DNA of 21,259 nt from Thermoplasmata archaeon (GCA_020351895.1 CP070672.1:3057272-3078530), one strand, 5' to 3'. Positions 11,001 to 17,800 are shown, counted from the stretch's first letter. Notes: generated from the letters alone by a model not told the origin. Made by a program: numbers and translations.

Positions 11001-11915
11001 AGTAACATCAACTATGTTTGTAGCATTGCTGCTCCAGGTCGTTGTTGCCGGAACACTGCCTATATAACCTGCCGTCAGGTTGTACTCAGCACCGTAGAAA
11101 GTGGTAGTATGACCCATTGGATAGGTCGGATAGTTCGCAGGGTTACATAGATTGATTCCTCCTCCGCCAGGCGCAGTTCGAATCAGAATAAAATCCACTG
11201 TGGGTTCCATGACGGTGACCTGTGTTGTGTTCTGATGCCCTGAGCCGTCATCCATTGTGATTGTCGCGGTTCCCCAATTTGTATCACTGCAGGTTATTGT
11301 GGATGAGCTTCCAGGGGAAGTAACAGTAACTACGTTTGTAACATTGCTGCTCCAGGTCGTTGTTGCCGGAACATCGCCTATATAACCTACTGTGTAGTTG
11401 TAAGATGCACCGTAAAATGTGTCAGTATAACCCACTGGGACAACAAGATAGTTCGCAGGGTCGCTTAAATTGATTCCTCCACCCCCGGGTGCACTTCTGA
11501 TTTGATTGTAATCCGTCCTAGGAGCAAGGACCGTTAATGTCCCAGTAGTGTTACTTATGCTCCCTTGATATGTGGCTGTTACGAAACATACCCTGTCTAC
11601 ATTAACCCACTGCGCTGTGAAGTTCGTCCAAATACCTGGGGTTGTAACCTGCCCAACGCTTGTATCATTGCATACCCACTCCGCTTCGACATTACCTATG
11701 TAACCAGAAGACACATTGTATGCTGCTGCATAGTATAGATCTACCTGGTAAACCGAGTATGTCATGTTCAGAACTATGTTACCTCCATCTCCCGGTGAAT
11801 CCCTGATTATTATAAAATCAACTGTTTGGGCCTCCGCTTCCTCCTGAAAAAAAAGTAGTATACTGAGCATCATCAATATAAACATAAATATACTCAATAC
11901 CCTTCGTGCTTTCAT
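5097..11915 (-). CDS. Giant surface protein: Ig-like repeats, PKD domain, membrane span and tandem cytoplasmic wHTH domains
   Basis: Complete, 2272 aa. Signal peptide at residues 1-30 (LMMLSILLFF core, AEAQ end). Sixteen Ig-like repeats fill about 32-1660: types A and C as in the downstream paralogue, plus a type B (repeats 7-13; AYASGYN and WSESAGLGSF motifs). A beta-rich region is followed by a PKD domain (about 1776-1850; DYDWDFGDG and HTYSENGVYTVTL). A membrane-proximal outside region contains DEEGDGLRD, a possible calcium loop. The membrane span is about 2088-2108. Two wHTH domains follow: about 2137-2195 (recognition-helix region GQLVYHLKRLMQ, wing ending RKRFYP) and 2207-2267 (SQKEVATQMGISRQVAGYHL, wing ending SRYYP). 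This tandem layout resembles the double-wHTH regulators of COG3398, named from memory. I infer a one-component signal transducer with a long glycosylated rod outside and DNA binding inside. Target and ligand are unknown. Confidence 0.93.
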   Translation of the reverse strand: MKARRVLSIFMFILMMLSILLFFQEEAEAQTVDFIIIRDSPGDGGNIVLNMTYSVYQVDLYYAAAYNVSSGYIGNVEAEWVCNDTSVGQVTTPGIWTNFTAQWVNVDRVCFVTATYQGSISNTTGTLTVLAPRTDYNQIRSAPGGGGINLSDPANYLVVPVGYTDTFYGASYNYTVGYIGDVPATTTWSSNVTNVVTVTSPGSSSTITCSDTNWGTATITMDDGSGHQNTTQVTVMEPTVDFILIRTAPGGGGINLCNPANYPTYPMGHTTTFYGAEYNLTAGYIGSVPATTTWSSNATNIVDVTSPGSSSTITCSNTNSGVAIITIYDGSHQNTTVVTVSGPGVDYILIRSAPGGGGINLSDPANYPTYPMGHITTFYGASYNNTSGYIGDVLPTTTWNSTAPNIVDVTSPGSSSTITCSDTNWGTATITMDDGFGHQAITQVTVMAPEVDYVQIRSGPGGSGIDLGDPANYPTYPMGYITTFYSAAYNFTFGYIGDITTTWNSTAPNIVDVTSPGSSSTITCSNTNSGVAIITIDDGSGHQNTTQVTVVMVPQVDYILIRSGPNGTGINLCDPANYPTYPIGHSTTFFGAVYNNTYGHLGDVNPSSTWNTDDPSIVNVSSPGSYSDISCSMTNWGTATITLDDGDGHTNTTNVTVMAPTLDYYMLTDAPNGEELTEVTLAPAEIITAYASGYNYTGPTYINLIVVDWDEYMGLGSLNNLTGTSSTFTAGSAGGWTLIEAFNFTVYPYWDNFTVHIINETVDFIQIRSASQGLGYNVTNLVLVIGQQFTLWAAAYNYSAGYLGDFTYTYWTETSGGSVIIVTSPGASTTVQAQFIGGVSTITADYLGVQNTTNVTVLPPSLDYIEITDKPNGVALITVNLGFYEQFTAYASGYNYTGPTYVDLVEVNWSGPGGVWNPEIGTNSTFTAGNVSGKYRQTAENSTLGLSDGFDIYIGQYNLDYISLTNEPNGYNLTITALDIGQQKLVYASGYNYTHGYIGLVNVSWSESAGLGSFDNYTGTSTTFTAGYVGGWTTITGEEPTGMNDTFNVYINPPTVDFIFLTYSPGGTEIPDVSWNLGDPLLIYASGFNHTGPNSTPTFGDLVYVAWYDSPILGYFDNTTGTSSTYTGTSAGLTTIWGGNSTINDTFQLNILPTTVTIDSMIITDSPNGTELSNVTLPVGGEILAYASGYNDTSGYVDLVIVDWSESAGLGSFNNLSGSSSTFTAGFIGGSTTILGENKAWGLNDTFNVTIIPPTVNYITLTDAPNGTEFSTVVLNVGQNVLAYASSYNTTSGYIGLLEVNWSESVPLALGSFDNQTGTSTTFTAGFIGGSTIIQGENLTLGKIDTFNITINPPTVDFILIRTQPGGGGINLCDPVNYRSYPVGASDSFYGAGYNSTADYIGDVPPTSNWTSSNPSVVTVTSLGNSATISCSNTNWGVAIITLDDGQGHQNTTEVTVIEPTVDYIHIRDEPYGFGSIVGDRTYIVWEEEEFYAASYNNTADYLGEVEAQWSSTDTSVGTVTTPGLSTTFTAQKVDFDSVCQVAASYNGITDSTGVLTVLAPRMDYITIIDSPDENGEWVADRTYNEGENDTYWSAVYNTTSGFIELVESTWESNNTIVGIVTPGPGEYTDFTAGWRGGFCRVKATYNSFENYTGIIYVINFNQLPTSRPNHYNGTGFVGGDLSFSMKITLRVTGRKKNIITMELEEDGIVVKDVAVTRHSGEPDIGIITYDMDVHKVYDVVLTYDGHNGGSNPLIVTFEFLGKIYSVHMLFNSQHGENQKARIAVNDVLQLVGAVFFDGSYSSDFEGYIVDYDWDFGDGTQGNGETVAHTYSENGVYTVTLIVTDDEGGTDQKTIPVYVENIDNNNQVNAILGSNASKGYMNASGQYVVILECPADLLISNPQNLQIGLLNGSQIKEIEGAFIAKLYSDIEVYFIPIDDSYTIEVDGTGSGLYNLSVIGVSDDFLNKYGVFDVTCSENTLDIYILDFIEDEFSISTNEDDKLYSLEFLALFEDDLDSFNLKDMDLNKTEVHIYKINDWGDLSSGKPVTLYVDEEGDGLRDKSVDLQSGLSGDEVDALLIKHPMKEPVFPFLLLFIIASVFVVVGLGGLLTEVGKWALLSLFIPLYSRIKKEKLLDQPIRFKIHGYIIGNPGAHFGLIKQDLQIPNGQLVYHLKRLMQAKMIYSKEDGIRKRFYPVDFPKLKIEEYYLSDTEEKILGIIEKKSGISQKEVATQMGISRQVAGYHLAKMEQIDVIKKEIVGRESRYYPNNKSNT
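6930..11825 (-). repeat. Array of 16 Ig-like repeats in the 2272-aa protein
   Basis: Repeat order from the N-terminus is C, five A, seven B or B-like, A, C, C. Neighbouring A units are clearly related in DNA: the segment around GTTATGGTTGAAGAGCT recurs near 10351, 10663 and 10978, and in a diverged form near 11296, with spacings of 312, 315 and 318 bases, all multiples of three. This indicates recent tandem duplication or gene conversion among the N-terminal A units. Assembly of such a region from short reads could be imperfect. Confidence 0.85.
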
Positions 11916-11949
11916 GAGTATACCCCATCTTGCAATATCAATATACGAA

Positions 11950-11981
11950 TATAAATGAAGTTTGGTACACTTTTTTGCATA
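11950..11981 (-). promoter_or_regulatory. Promoter of the 2272-aa gene: TATA box, CCAAA and TATGCAAAA element
   Basis: On the minus strand: TATGCAAAA (11973-11981), CCAAA (11961-11965) and ATTTATA (11950-11956). The TATA box is 35 bases before the ATG at 11915. The elements copy those before the paralogue at 4910 with one base of spacing difference. Only a weak GATGGGG lies before the start, so a very short leader is plausible. A second TATA-like sequence (TATATTTATATAG on the minus strand, 11994-12006) could instead be used and would give a leader of roughly 55-60 bases. Confidence 0.55.
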
Positions 11982-12034
11982 TTTTAAGGATTTCTATATA
12001 AATATAGGACATTTCAGAGGTCTATATAGATGGA

Positions 12035-12886
12035 TTACTCGTTCAAACTACCTGTTCTGTATCCTTCCAGGTCAAGAGAAACGTATTTAAAACCAAGTTC
12101 CTTGATTTTGGGCACCAGTTCCTTCAATTCCTTCAAATCAATGTCTTCATCCCCTCCAATTTCTATCCTCGCTAAATCACCATGAATTCTGACCCTCACA
12201 TCCTTATAGCCCAGTTCTTTTACAGCATTCTCTGCTTCTTCCACCTTTTTTAGATCCTCCTCATTGATATTCATATTTCTTGGAAACCTAGAGGAAAGGC
12301 AGGCCATCTGGGGCTTGTCCCAAGTTGGTAGGTTCAGGGCTTTAGATATGGCTCTTATGTCTCTTTTCCCGAGTTCTGCCTGGATTAAGGGGCTTCTTAC
12401 TTTGTTTTCTTTTGCAGCTTCTCTTCCCGGTCGAAAGTCATCTAGATCATCGAAATTGGAGCCGTCTATTACATGATCATAGCCTTCCTTTTCCCTGATC
12501 TCATTCAAAACCGCAAATAGACCGTCTTTACAGAAGAAACATCTTTGCTCGTCATTCTTCACGAATCTCGGATCTTCAAGCTCATTATGAGAGATTATAC
12601 GATGGTTGATGTCGTATAGTTTAGCGAATTTTTCTGCCTCTGATAACTCACTTCTTGGTAGTGTGGGTGAGTCGGCTGTGACAGCCAGGGATTTGGATAA
12701 TAGATGATGACCAAGGAAGGCTAAAAGAGAGCTGTCAACTCCCCCTGAGAAGGCGATGACTCCGCCTTCATATCCCTTCATAATATCACACAATTTACGG
12801 AATTTCTTTTCGAGATCAGGATCCTCTTTTTTCAATAGTTCCATCGCTTTTTTCATCTGATGTGCGAAATCTTCTTGATTGTTCAT
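12035..12886 (-). CDS. larE: ATP-dependent sulfur transferase of the LarE family, probable [4Fe-4S] type
   Basis: 283 aa, a normal LarE length. LarE adds sulfur to the pyridinium dicarboxylate mononucleotide precursor of the nickel-pincer nucleotide cofactor of lactate racemase and related enzymes. Visible features are the PP-loop SGGVDSS (47-53) for ATP binding and adenylation, RCFFC (Cys116, Cys119), DGSNFDDLDDFRPG (141-154), WDKPQMACLSSRFP (189-202, Cys196) and a LarE-like C-terminus ending YRTGSLNE. In the sacrificial LarE of Lactiplantibacillus only the cysteine equivalent to Cys196 is used. The CxxC plus Cys set here matches the form that binds a [4Fe-4S] cluster and can act catalytically, known from Thermotoga. 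No larB or larC lies nearby, so the cofactor role is inferred from the family. It is transcribed divergently from the AMMECR1 gene, and 119 bases separate its stop from the next minus-strand gene. Confidence 0.9.
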   Translation of the reverse strand: MNNQEDFAHQMKKAMELLKKEDPDLEKKFRKLCDIMKGYEGGVIAFSGGVDSSLLAFLGHHLLSKSLAVTADSPTLPRSELSEAEKFAKLYDINHRIISHNELEDPRFVKNDEQRCFFCKDGLFAVLNEIREKEGYDHVIDGSNFDDLDDFRPGREAAKENKVRSPLIQAELGKRDIRAISKALNLPTWDKPQMACLSSRFPRNMNINEEDLKKVEEAENAVKELGYKDVRVRIHGDLARIEIGGDEDIDLKELKELVPKIKELGFKYVSLDLEGYRTGSLNE

Positions 12887-12914
12887 CTCATCAACCCCAA
12901 TAGAGTCAATTCAT

Positions 12915-12922
12915 TATTTAAA
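12915..12922 (-). promoter_or_regulatory. Possible TATA box of larE
   Basis: TTTAAATA on the minus strand lies 29 bases before the larE ATG. With a start site about 25 bases downstream the mRNA would be nearly leaderless. The sequence before the ATG (GGGGTTGATGAG) contains no strong Shine-Dalgarno. The surrounding region is AT-rich, so the call is weak. Confidence 0.35.
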
Positions 12923-12966
12923 ATTTTATTCTATTATTAACAAATGGATACAACTCAACAATAGAC

Positions 12967-12973
12967 TATAAAT
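12967..12973 (+). promoter_or_regulatory. Possible TATA box of the AMMECR1-pyrC operon
   Basis: TATAAAT ends 36 bases before the ATG at 13009, the same TATA-to-start spacing as the two giant wHTH genes. It predicts a leader of about 10-15 bases. The sequence GTGATAG just before the ATG is at best a weak ribosome-binding site. Confidence 0.45.
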
Positions 12974-13008
12974 GGAAGGAATCATATTACCCCCCATACA
13001 GTGATAGC

Positions 13009-13611
13009 ATGTACTCCTTAGAGGATGGTAGATTCGCTGTTCAAACAGCCAGGAGTTTCGTGGAAACAGCTGTTTCCGGAAAAAAATTTGATATAGGTGA
13101 GATTCCAGAGATATTCCGTGAAAAATCGGGGGTTTTTGTCACAATAAACACTTTTCCCAGACATAATCTCAGGGGATGTATCGGATACATTGAACCCATA
13201 TTCCCTTTGATAGATGGTTTAGAAAAGGCCAGTATAAGCGCTGCACTGAGCGATCCAAGATTTCCCCCTGTGAAAGAGGAGGAGCTGGAGAATTTAATCA
13301 TCGAGGTAAGCCTTCTCACTCCTCCCGAGATCATCAAGGTGAAGAAGCCGAAACATTACGTTAAAGAGGTACAAATAGGTAAAGATGGCCTCACAGTCGA
13401 GAAGGGCTTTCGAAAAGGCCTGCTCTTACCTCAGGTTCCAGTTGAATTCAAATGGAAGGTGGATGAGTTTCTTTCCCACACATGTATGAAGGCCGGCCTT
13501 ATGCCTGATGCTTGGCTTGAGGAGGGCACAAAGATTTACAAATTTTCGGCAGAGATATTCTGTGAGGTTGAGCCAAAAGGCGAGATAGTTGAAAAAAAGT
13601 TAAAGGAATAG
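13009..13611 (+). CDS. AMMECR1 domain protein
   Basis: 200 aa, the typical length of archaeal single-domain AMMECR1 proteins. Conserved family blocks are visible in order: LRGCIG (54-59, with Cys57), DPRFPPV (82-88), GLLLPQV (137-143) and FLSHTCMKAGL (154-164, with Cys159). The invariant LRGCIG motif suggests an active or binding site, but the biochemical function of the family is not established. There is no signal peptide or membrane span, so it is cytoplasmic. It is the first gene of an apparent operon: its TAG stop ends two bases before the pyrC ATG. Start choice: the ATG at 13009 gives the usual N-terminal helix (LEDGRFAVQTARSFVE), and no longer in-frame start is apparent. Confidence 0.92.
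   Translation: MYSLEDGRFAVQTARSFVETAVSGKKFDIGEIPEIFREKSGVFVTINTFPRHNLRGCIGYIEPIFPLIDGLEKASISAALSDPRFPPVKEEELENLIIEVSLLTPPEIIKVKKPKHYVKEVQIGKDGLTVEKGFRKGLLLPQVPVEFKWKVDEFLSHTCMKAGLMPDAWLEEGTKIYKFSAEIFCEVEPKGEIVEKKLKE
13602..13607 (+). promoter_or_regulatory. Ribosome-binding site AAAGGA of pyrC inside the upstream gene
   Basis: AAAGGA lies six bases before the pyrC ATG, within the last codons of the AMMECR1 gene. With only two bases between the stop and the next ATG, translational coupling is likely. Confidence 0.5.
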
Positions 13612-13613
13612 AC

Positions 13614-14873
13614 ATGGAATTGGTAATCGAGGGCAATGCCGTAATCAACGGGGAAATAATAAAATGCTGTATAGGCGTTGAGGAGGGCAAAATTAAGGCC
13701 ATCAAGAAGATTCTGAAAGGAGATATGCATTACGATTTTGGTGACAAACTTATTTTACCCGGTGGAATCGATTCCCATGTGCATTTCCGCGATCCAGGTA
13801 TGACCCATAAGGAAGATTTTGCCAGCGGCACAAAATCTGCAGCCTGCGGTGGGATAACGTGTGCCCTTGACATGCCCAACACGATCCCTCCAACAACCAA
13901 CCAAGATGCACTCTCTGAGAAGGCGCAAATCGCCAATTACAAGGCCTTTGTGGATTTCGGACTGTTTGCAGGTCTTGGCAAAAACTCGAATATCGAGGCT
14001 CTCTCAAAATCTGCAATGGCCTTTAAGATTTATATGGCCACAACAACAGGTGAATTGCTCATGGATGACTACAATGCCTTGGATGTTATATTCAAGGAAA
14101 TCAATGTGACAGAAAAACCGGTTAGCGTGCATTGCGAGGATGAGTTCCTGATAGATAAAACTCTGAAACCCGATTCATTGAGAACTTACCTAAAATCGAG
14201 GCCAAACCAATGTGAAGCATCTGCAATAGAGAAGGTGTTAAACCTTCATAATGAAGCAAAGGTCCATATATGTCATGTCTCAACTTCCGAAGGCGTGAAG
14301 TTAATAGAGAATGCAGATGTCACATCTGAAGTTACACCCCCTCATCTTTTTCTAAACTCAAATTCAAAACTCGGTGCCCTGGGAAAAGTCAACCCTCCTC
14401 TTCGGGAATTCGAGGACCAGGATGCTTTATGGAAGGCCCTTAATAAAGGTACAATAGATATATTAGCTTCTGACCACGCTCCTCATACCCTGGAGGAAAA
14501 GGAGAATTTCGAAAAGGCCCCCTCAGGCGTTCCTGGTGTGGAAACAATGCTTCCTTTGATGCTCTGGCGAGTGAAGCATGGCAAATTCGGGATCAGCAGG
14601 TTTGTAAATGTGGCATGCGAAAGACCAGGTGAGATTTTCAACTTGAGAAAAGGGAAATTAAAAGAAGGTTATGATGCTGACATCATCATGGTGGACATGA
14701 GATCCGAAACCGAAATAAAAGGTGAGGATCTGCATTCCAAATGCGGTTGGACACCTTTTGAGGGATTATCGGCGGTGTTCCCGAAGTTCACTTTCGTGAG
14801 AGGTGAGGTTGTAATAGAGGATTGGGAATTGACTGGGGAGAGAGGATTTGGGAGGATGGTTGGTGGAGTATAA
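13614..14873 (+). CDS. pyrC: Dihydroorotase
   Basis: 419 aa, amidohydrolase superfamily. It catalyses reversible cyclisation of N-carbamoyl-L-aspartate to dihydroorotate, the third step of de novo pyrimidine synthesis, in the cytoplasm. The binuclear zinc ligands are all visible: His55 and His57 (DSHVHFRDPG), a probable carbamylated Lys138 (AFKIYM), His173 (SVHCED), His221 (HICHVST) and Asp287 (ASDHAPH). Arg59 and the MPNT motif (87-90) fit the substrate site. The carbamylated lysine and about 420-residue length fit the longer dihydroorotase type rather than the short E. coli PyrC type. Allantoinase and hydantoinase are relatives, but FRDPG and MPNT favour dihydroorotase. It is second in the operon with the AMMECR1 gene and converges on the surface-protein gene, with stops two bases apart. 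No other pyr gene is in the window. Confidence 0.95.
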   Translation: MELVIEGNAVINGEIIKCCIGVEEGKIKAIKKILKGDMHYDFGDKLILPGGIDSHVHFRDPGMTHKEDFASGTKSAACGGITCALDMPNTIPPTTNQDALSEKAQIANYKAFVDFGLFAGLGKNSNIEALSKSAMAFKIYMATTTGELLMDDYNALDVIFKEINVTEKPVSVHCEDEFLIDKTLKPDSLRTYLKSRPNQCEASAIEKVLNLHNEAKVHICHVSTSEGVKLIENADVTSEVTPPHLFLNSNSKLGALGKVNPPLREFEDQDALWKALNKGTIDILASDHAPHTLEEKENFEKAPSGVPGVETMLPLMLWRVKHGKFGISRFVNVACERPGEIFNLRKGKLKEGYDADIIMVDMRSETEIKGEDLHSKCGWTPFEGLSAVFPKFTFVRGEVVIEDWELTGERGFGRMVGGV

Positions 14874-14875
14874 TC

Positions 14876-17800
14876 TTATTCTGGTGGTTGTTCCTCTTTC
14901 GTTTTCCTAATTATAAAGGAGTATAAGAGACCAATAATGATTATCGCTATAACAACGAGTAATAACACCCATACCCAGGGGGATTCTCCGTCAGATGGCT
15001 TCCCTGGTGTAATAGAGGTCGTTTCTGGAAGAGCACTTACCTCATTGGAAAATACCCCTTCACCAACTTCGTTTTTTGCTGTAACTTTGTAGTAATATGT
15101 AACGCCATTGGAAACACTCGTGTCATTGTAAAATAGGAGATTTCCGATCTCTGCAAGGAAAGTCTCATTTCCTGAGGTTGTACCACGATAAATCAAATAA
15201 TCGGTGATCACCGTACCTCCGTTTGATATTGGTACCTCCCAAGTAAGATAAACGTAACCGTCCCCGGCAGAGGATTGAAGATTTTGCGGAGCCGAGGGAA
15301 TGGACATGGGGATGGCACTTATACCTGTGGAATTAGGTCCTTCTCCCACGCTGTTATTAGCTGAGATGTAATAGATGTAAGACATTCCGTTTGAAACATC
15401 GGTGTCATTGTACCATAATTGATCCGAAGGAATCATATCATAAACACCAGAAGTATCGTTTCTGTAAATATTGAATGAGATAATTGAGGAACCGCCGTCA
15501 TCTAAAGGAGCCTCCCATGTGAGATTTACAAAGGAGTCTCCTGCTATTGAATTGAGGTTCAGAGGTGCAGATGGAACCGTCATAGGAGTGGCACTGATAC
15601 TCGAGTTGGGTCCCTCACCCACAATGTTGAATGCCGTTATGTCATAAGTGTAAGTTATTCCATTGACCGCATTTGTATCATTGAACCATAACTGTCCCTC
15701 TGAAACAGTACCAAAGATCCCAGGGGTTCCATTTCGATAGATATTGTATCCGATAATTGGGGAGCCACCATCATCAAGGGGAACTTCCCATGTGAGATTC
15801 ACACAGCCATCCCCTGTTATAGCATTTAGATTTTGTAGAGCTGCGGGTATTGTATCTGTGGTAAAGCTTGGGCTATTTGAGATGTAGGCATAATTATTTG
15901 CCTCGTCATAAGCTTTGATGGCGAACCAATAGACGGTATCGGGATTTAATCCAGAAATGTTATACGTCTCGGTTTCATTTGCACTCAACGGCGTCCAGGA
16001 TTGGTCATATGTTGTGGCAGAAATCCAATTTGAATTCGTGATCGGACCCAGTGAAGAGTACTTTACAATGTATCCTGAAGCGACTCCTGAGTCACCATCA
16101 TCTCCTGGGGCAGTCCATGTCAATGTGATACAATCAGATGTTTGATTACTTGAATCTAGATCTGTGATTGGTGATGGAGGCATGTTATCTACATAAAATG
16201 ACCATGAAGCAACAGCAGTATTGTAGGCCATATCCTTAACCTCAAGATAAACCGTATGGGGTCCTTCTAATAAAGGGGAGGAGGGTATGTAGGTTACATT
16301 GGTCCCTGTAATTGATGCAGATGACGTTACTACTATGTCATCAACTTTCAGCACAACGCTTGATGTATTGATCCCCGAACCACTACTGTAATCGGCACTT
16401 ATTGTTGGTCTGCTGTTATTCGTAGTCGAGGAACCAGGCGGCTGCATGTTGGTAATCGTGGGAGCGGTTGGTAATGTTGGACTTGTGAGCGGATAATAAT
16501 CCTGGCTATCAGTATCAATGACATATGGATTGTCAACGATTCCATCGCTTCCTGGAATATTTTGAAGTGGGCCTGACATGGTATCAGGAGATGTCCAATC
16601 GCTCCAATAATTGCCGCCTGAGGGATATGAGTCGTTCCAGATGTTTGTATCCGTCTTATCGAGTGCCTGAATTGTATTATCTATAATATTATTATGATAT
16701 ATTTTACTATCAGTTGACAAAGAGATGTTGAGACCGTAAAAATTGTTGGATATATCATTACCTGAGATGGTATTATTGAATGAATTATGTACAAAGATCC
16801 CATTACGGTTATTAGAGTCAATTGTATTGTTCAGTATAGTATTGTTATCAGGATTGTCTTCATAAATCCTGATCCCATCGTTATTGTTATTTGTTATACT
16901 GCAATTTCTTACTAAATTATTTATCGAGGGAGATGAGAATCCGACTCCATCGGTATTGAAGTCTATCTGGGAATCTGTTAAGGTATTATTTGAAGACTCG
17001 GAAAAGAAGACACCTCTATTATCATTCGAAGATATATTACAATTAGTAATACAGGTGTAGTTAGAGAAAGCGTAAATCTCAATTCCATCATCATTATTGG
17101 ATATTTCGCAGTTTGTGAAGTTATTGTTCGATGAAAAAGCAAGAAAGACGCCATTAGACCATCCATTTACTATGTTACTGTTTATTATTTTATTATTGTC
17201 TGAGAAGTCCATTTGGAGTGCAGTTTGACTGTTTTGCGAGAGGTTGCATGATACAATGCTATTTTGATGAGATGAATCTAGATGGATGCCGTTATTCACC
17301 CCGTCGGATATGTAACAATTTTTTATTGTGTTGAAATCTGATAGGTAGAGATGTATTGCATCTTGACTGTTTGACGAGAGGTTACAGGATATAATATTAT
17401 TATTTAGAGAAGACCCAATAAGGATGCCGTAACCATTGTTCGATGATACATTATTGTTTGTGACATTATTGTTTGATGATGCCCAGCCAAGGTCGATACC
17501 TTGTCCATTTTCCAAAACATTGTTATTTTCGATCTCATTGTCTGGCGACGACGTAAGAAGTATACCCACCCCATTGTCGTATATATTATTACCTGCTATG
17601 TTATTGTTTGATGATGAGATAAAATAGATACCGATCATAAAGTTCGAGAATATATTGTTGTTCGTTATTGTAATGTTCTGAGATGAGGAGAGATAGATGC
17701 CATATTTACCATCTGATATATTATTGTTAATAATAGTATTATTTGATGACGATTCAAGTGTGATGTCATATTCCCAACCTTCCATAACAATATTGTGTTT

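Noticed and set aside
9900..11480. Regularly spaced DNA repeats as a possible CRISPR or satellite array
   Set aside because: Spacing of 312-318 bases is always a multiple of three and matches the protein repeat, and the frame is open across all units. This is a protein repeat array.
12021..12030. 10-bp palindrome TCTATATAGA just after the larE stop
   Set aside because: It is too short and too AT-rich to separate from chance, and no matching copy stands before the paralogous gene.
13609..13611. TAG stop of the AMMECR1 gene as possible pyrrolysine read-through
   Set aside because: The protein already has full family length, and the pyrC start follows at once in another frame.
13041..14109. 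Short frames on both strands inside the AMMECR1 and pyrC genes
   Set aside because: They overlap genes with strong family motifs in the true frames and show no independent start signals.
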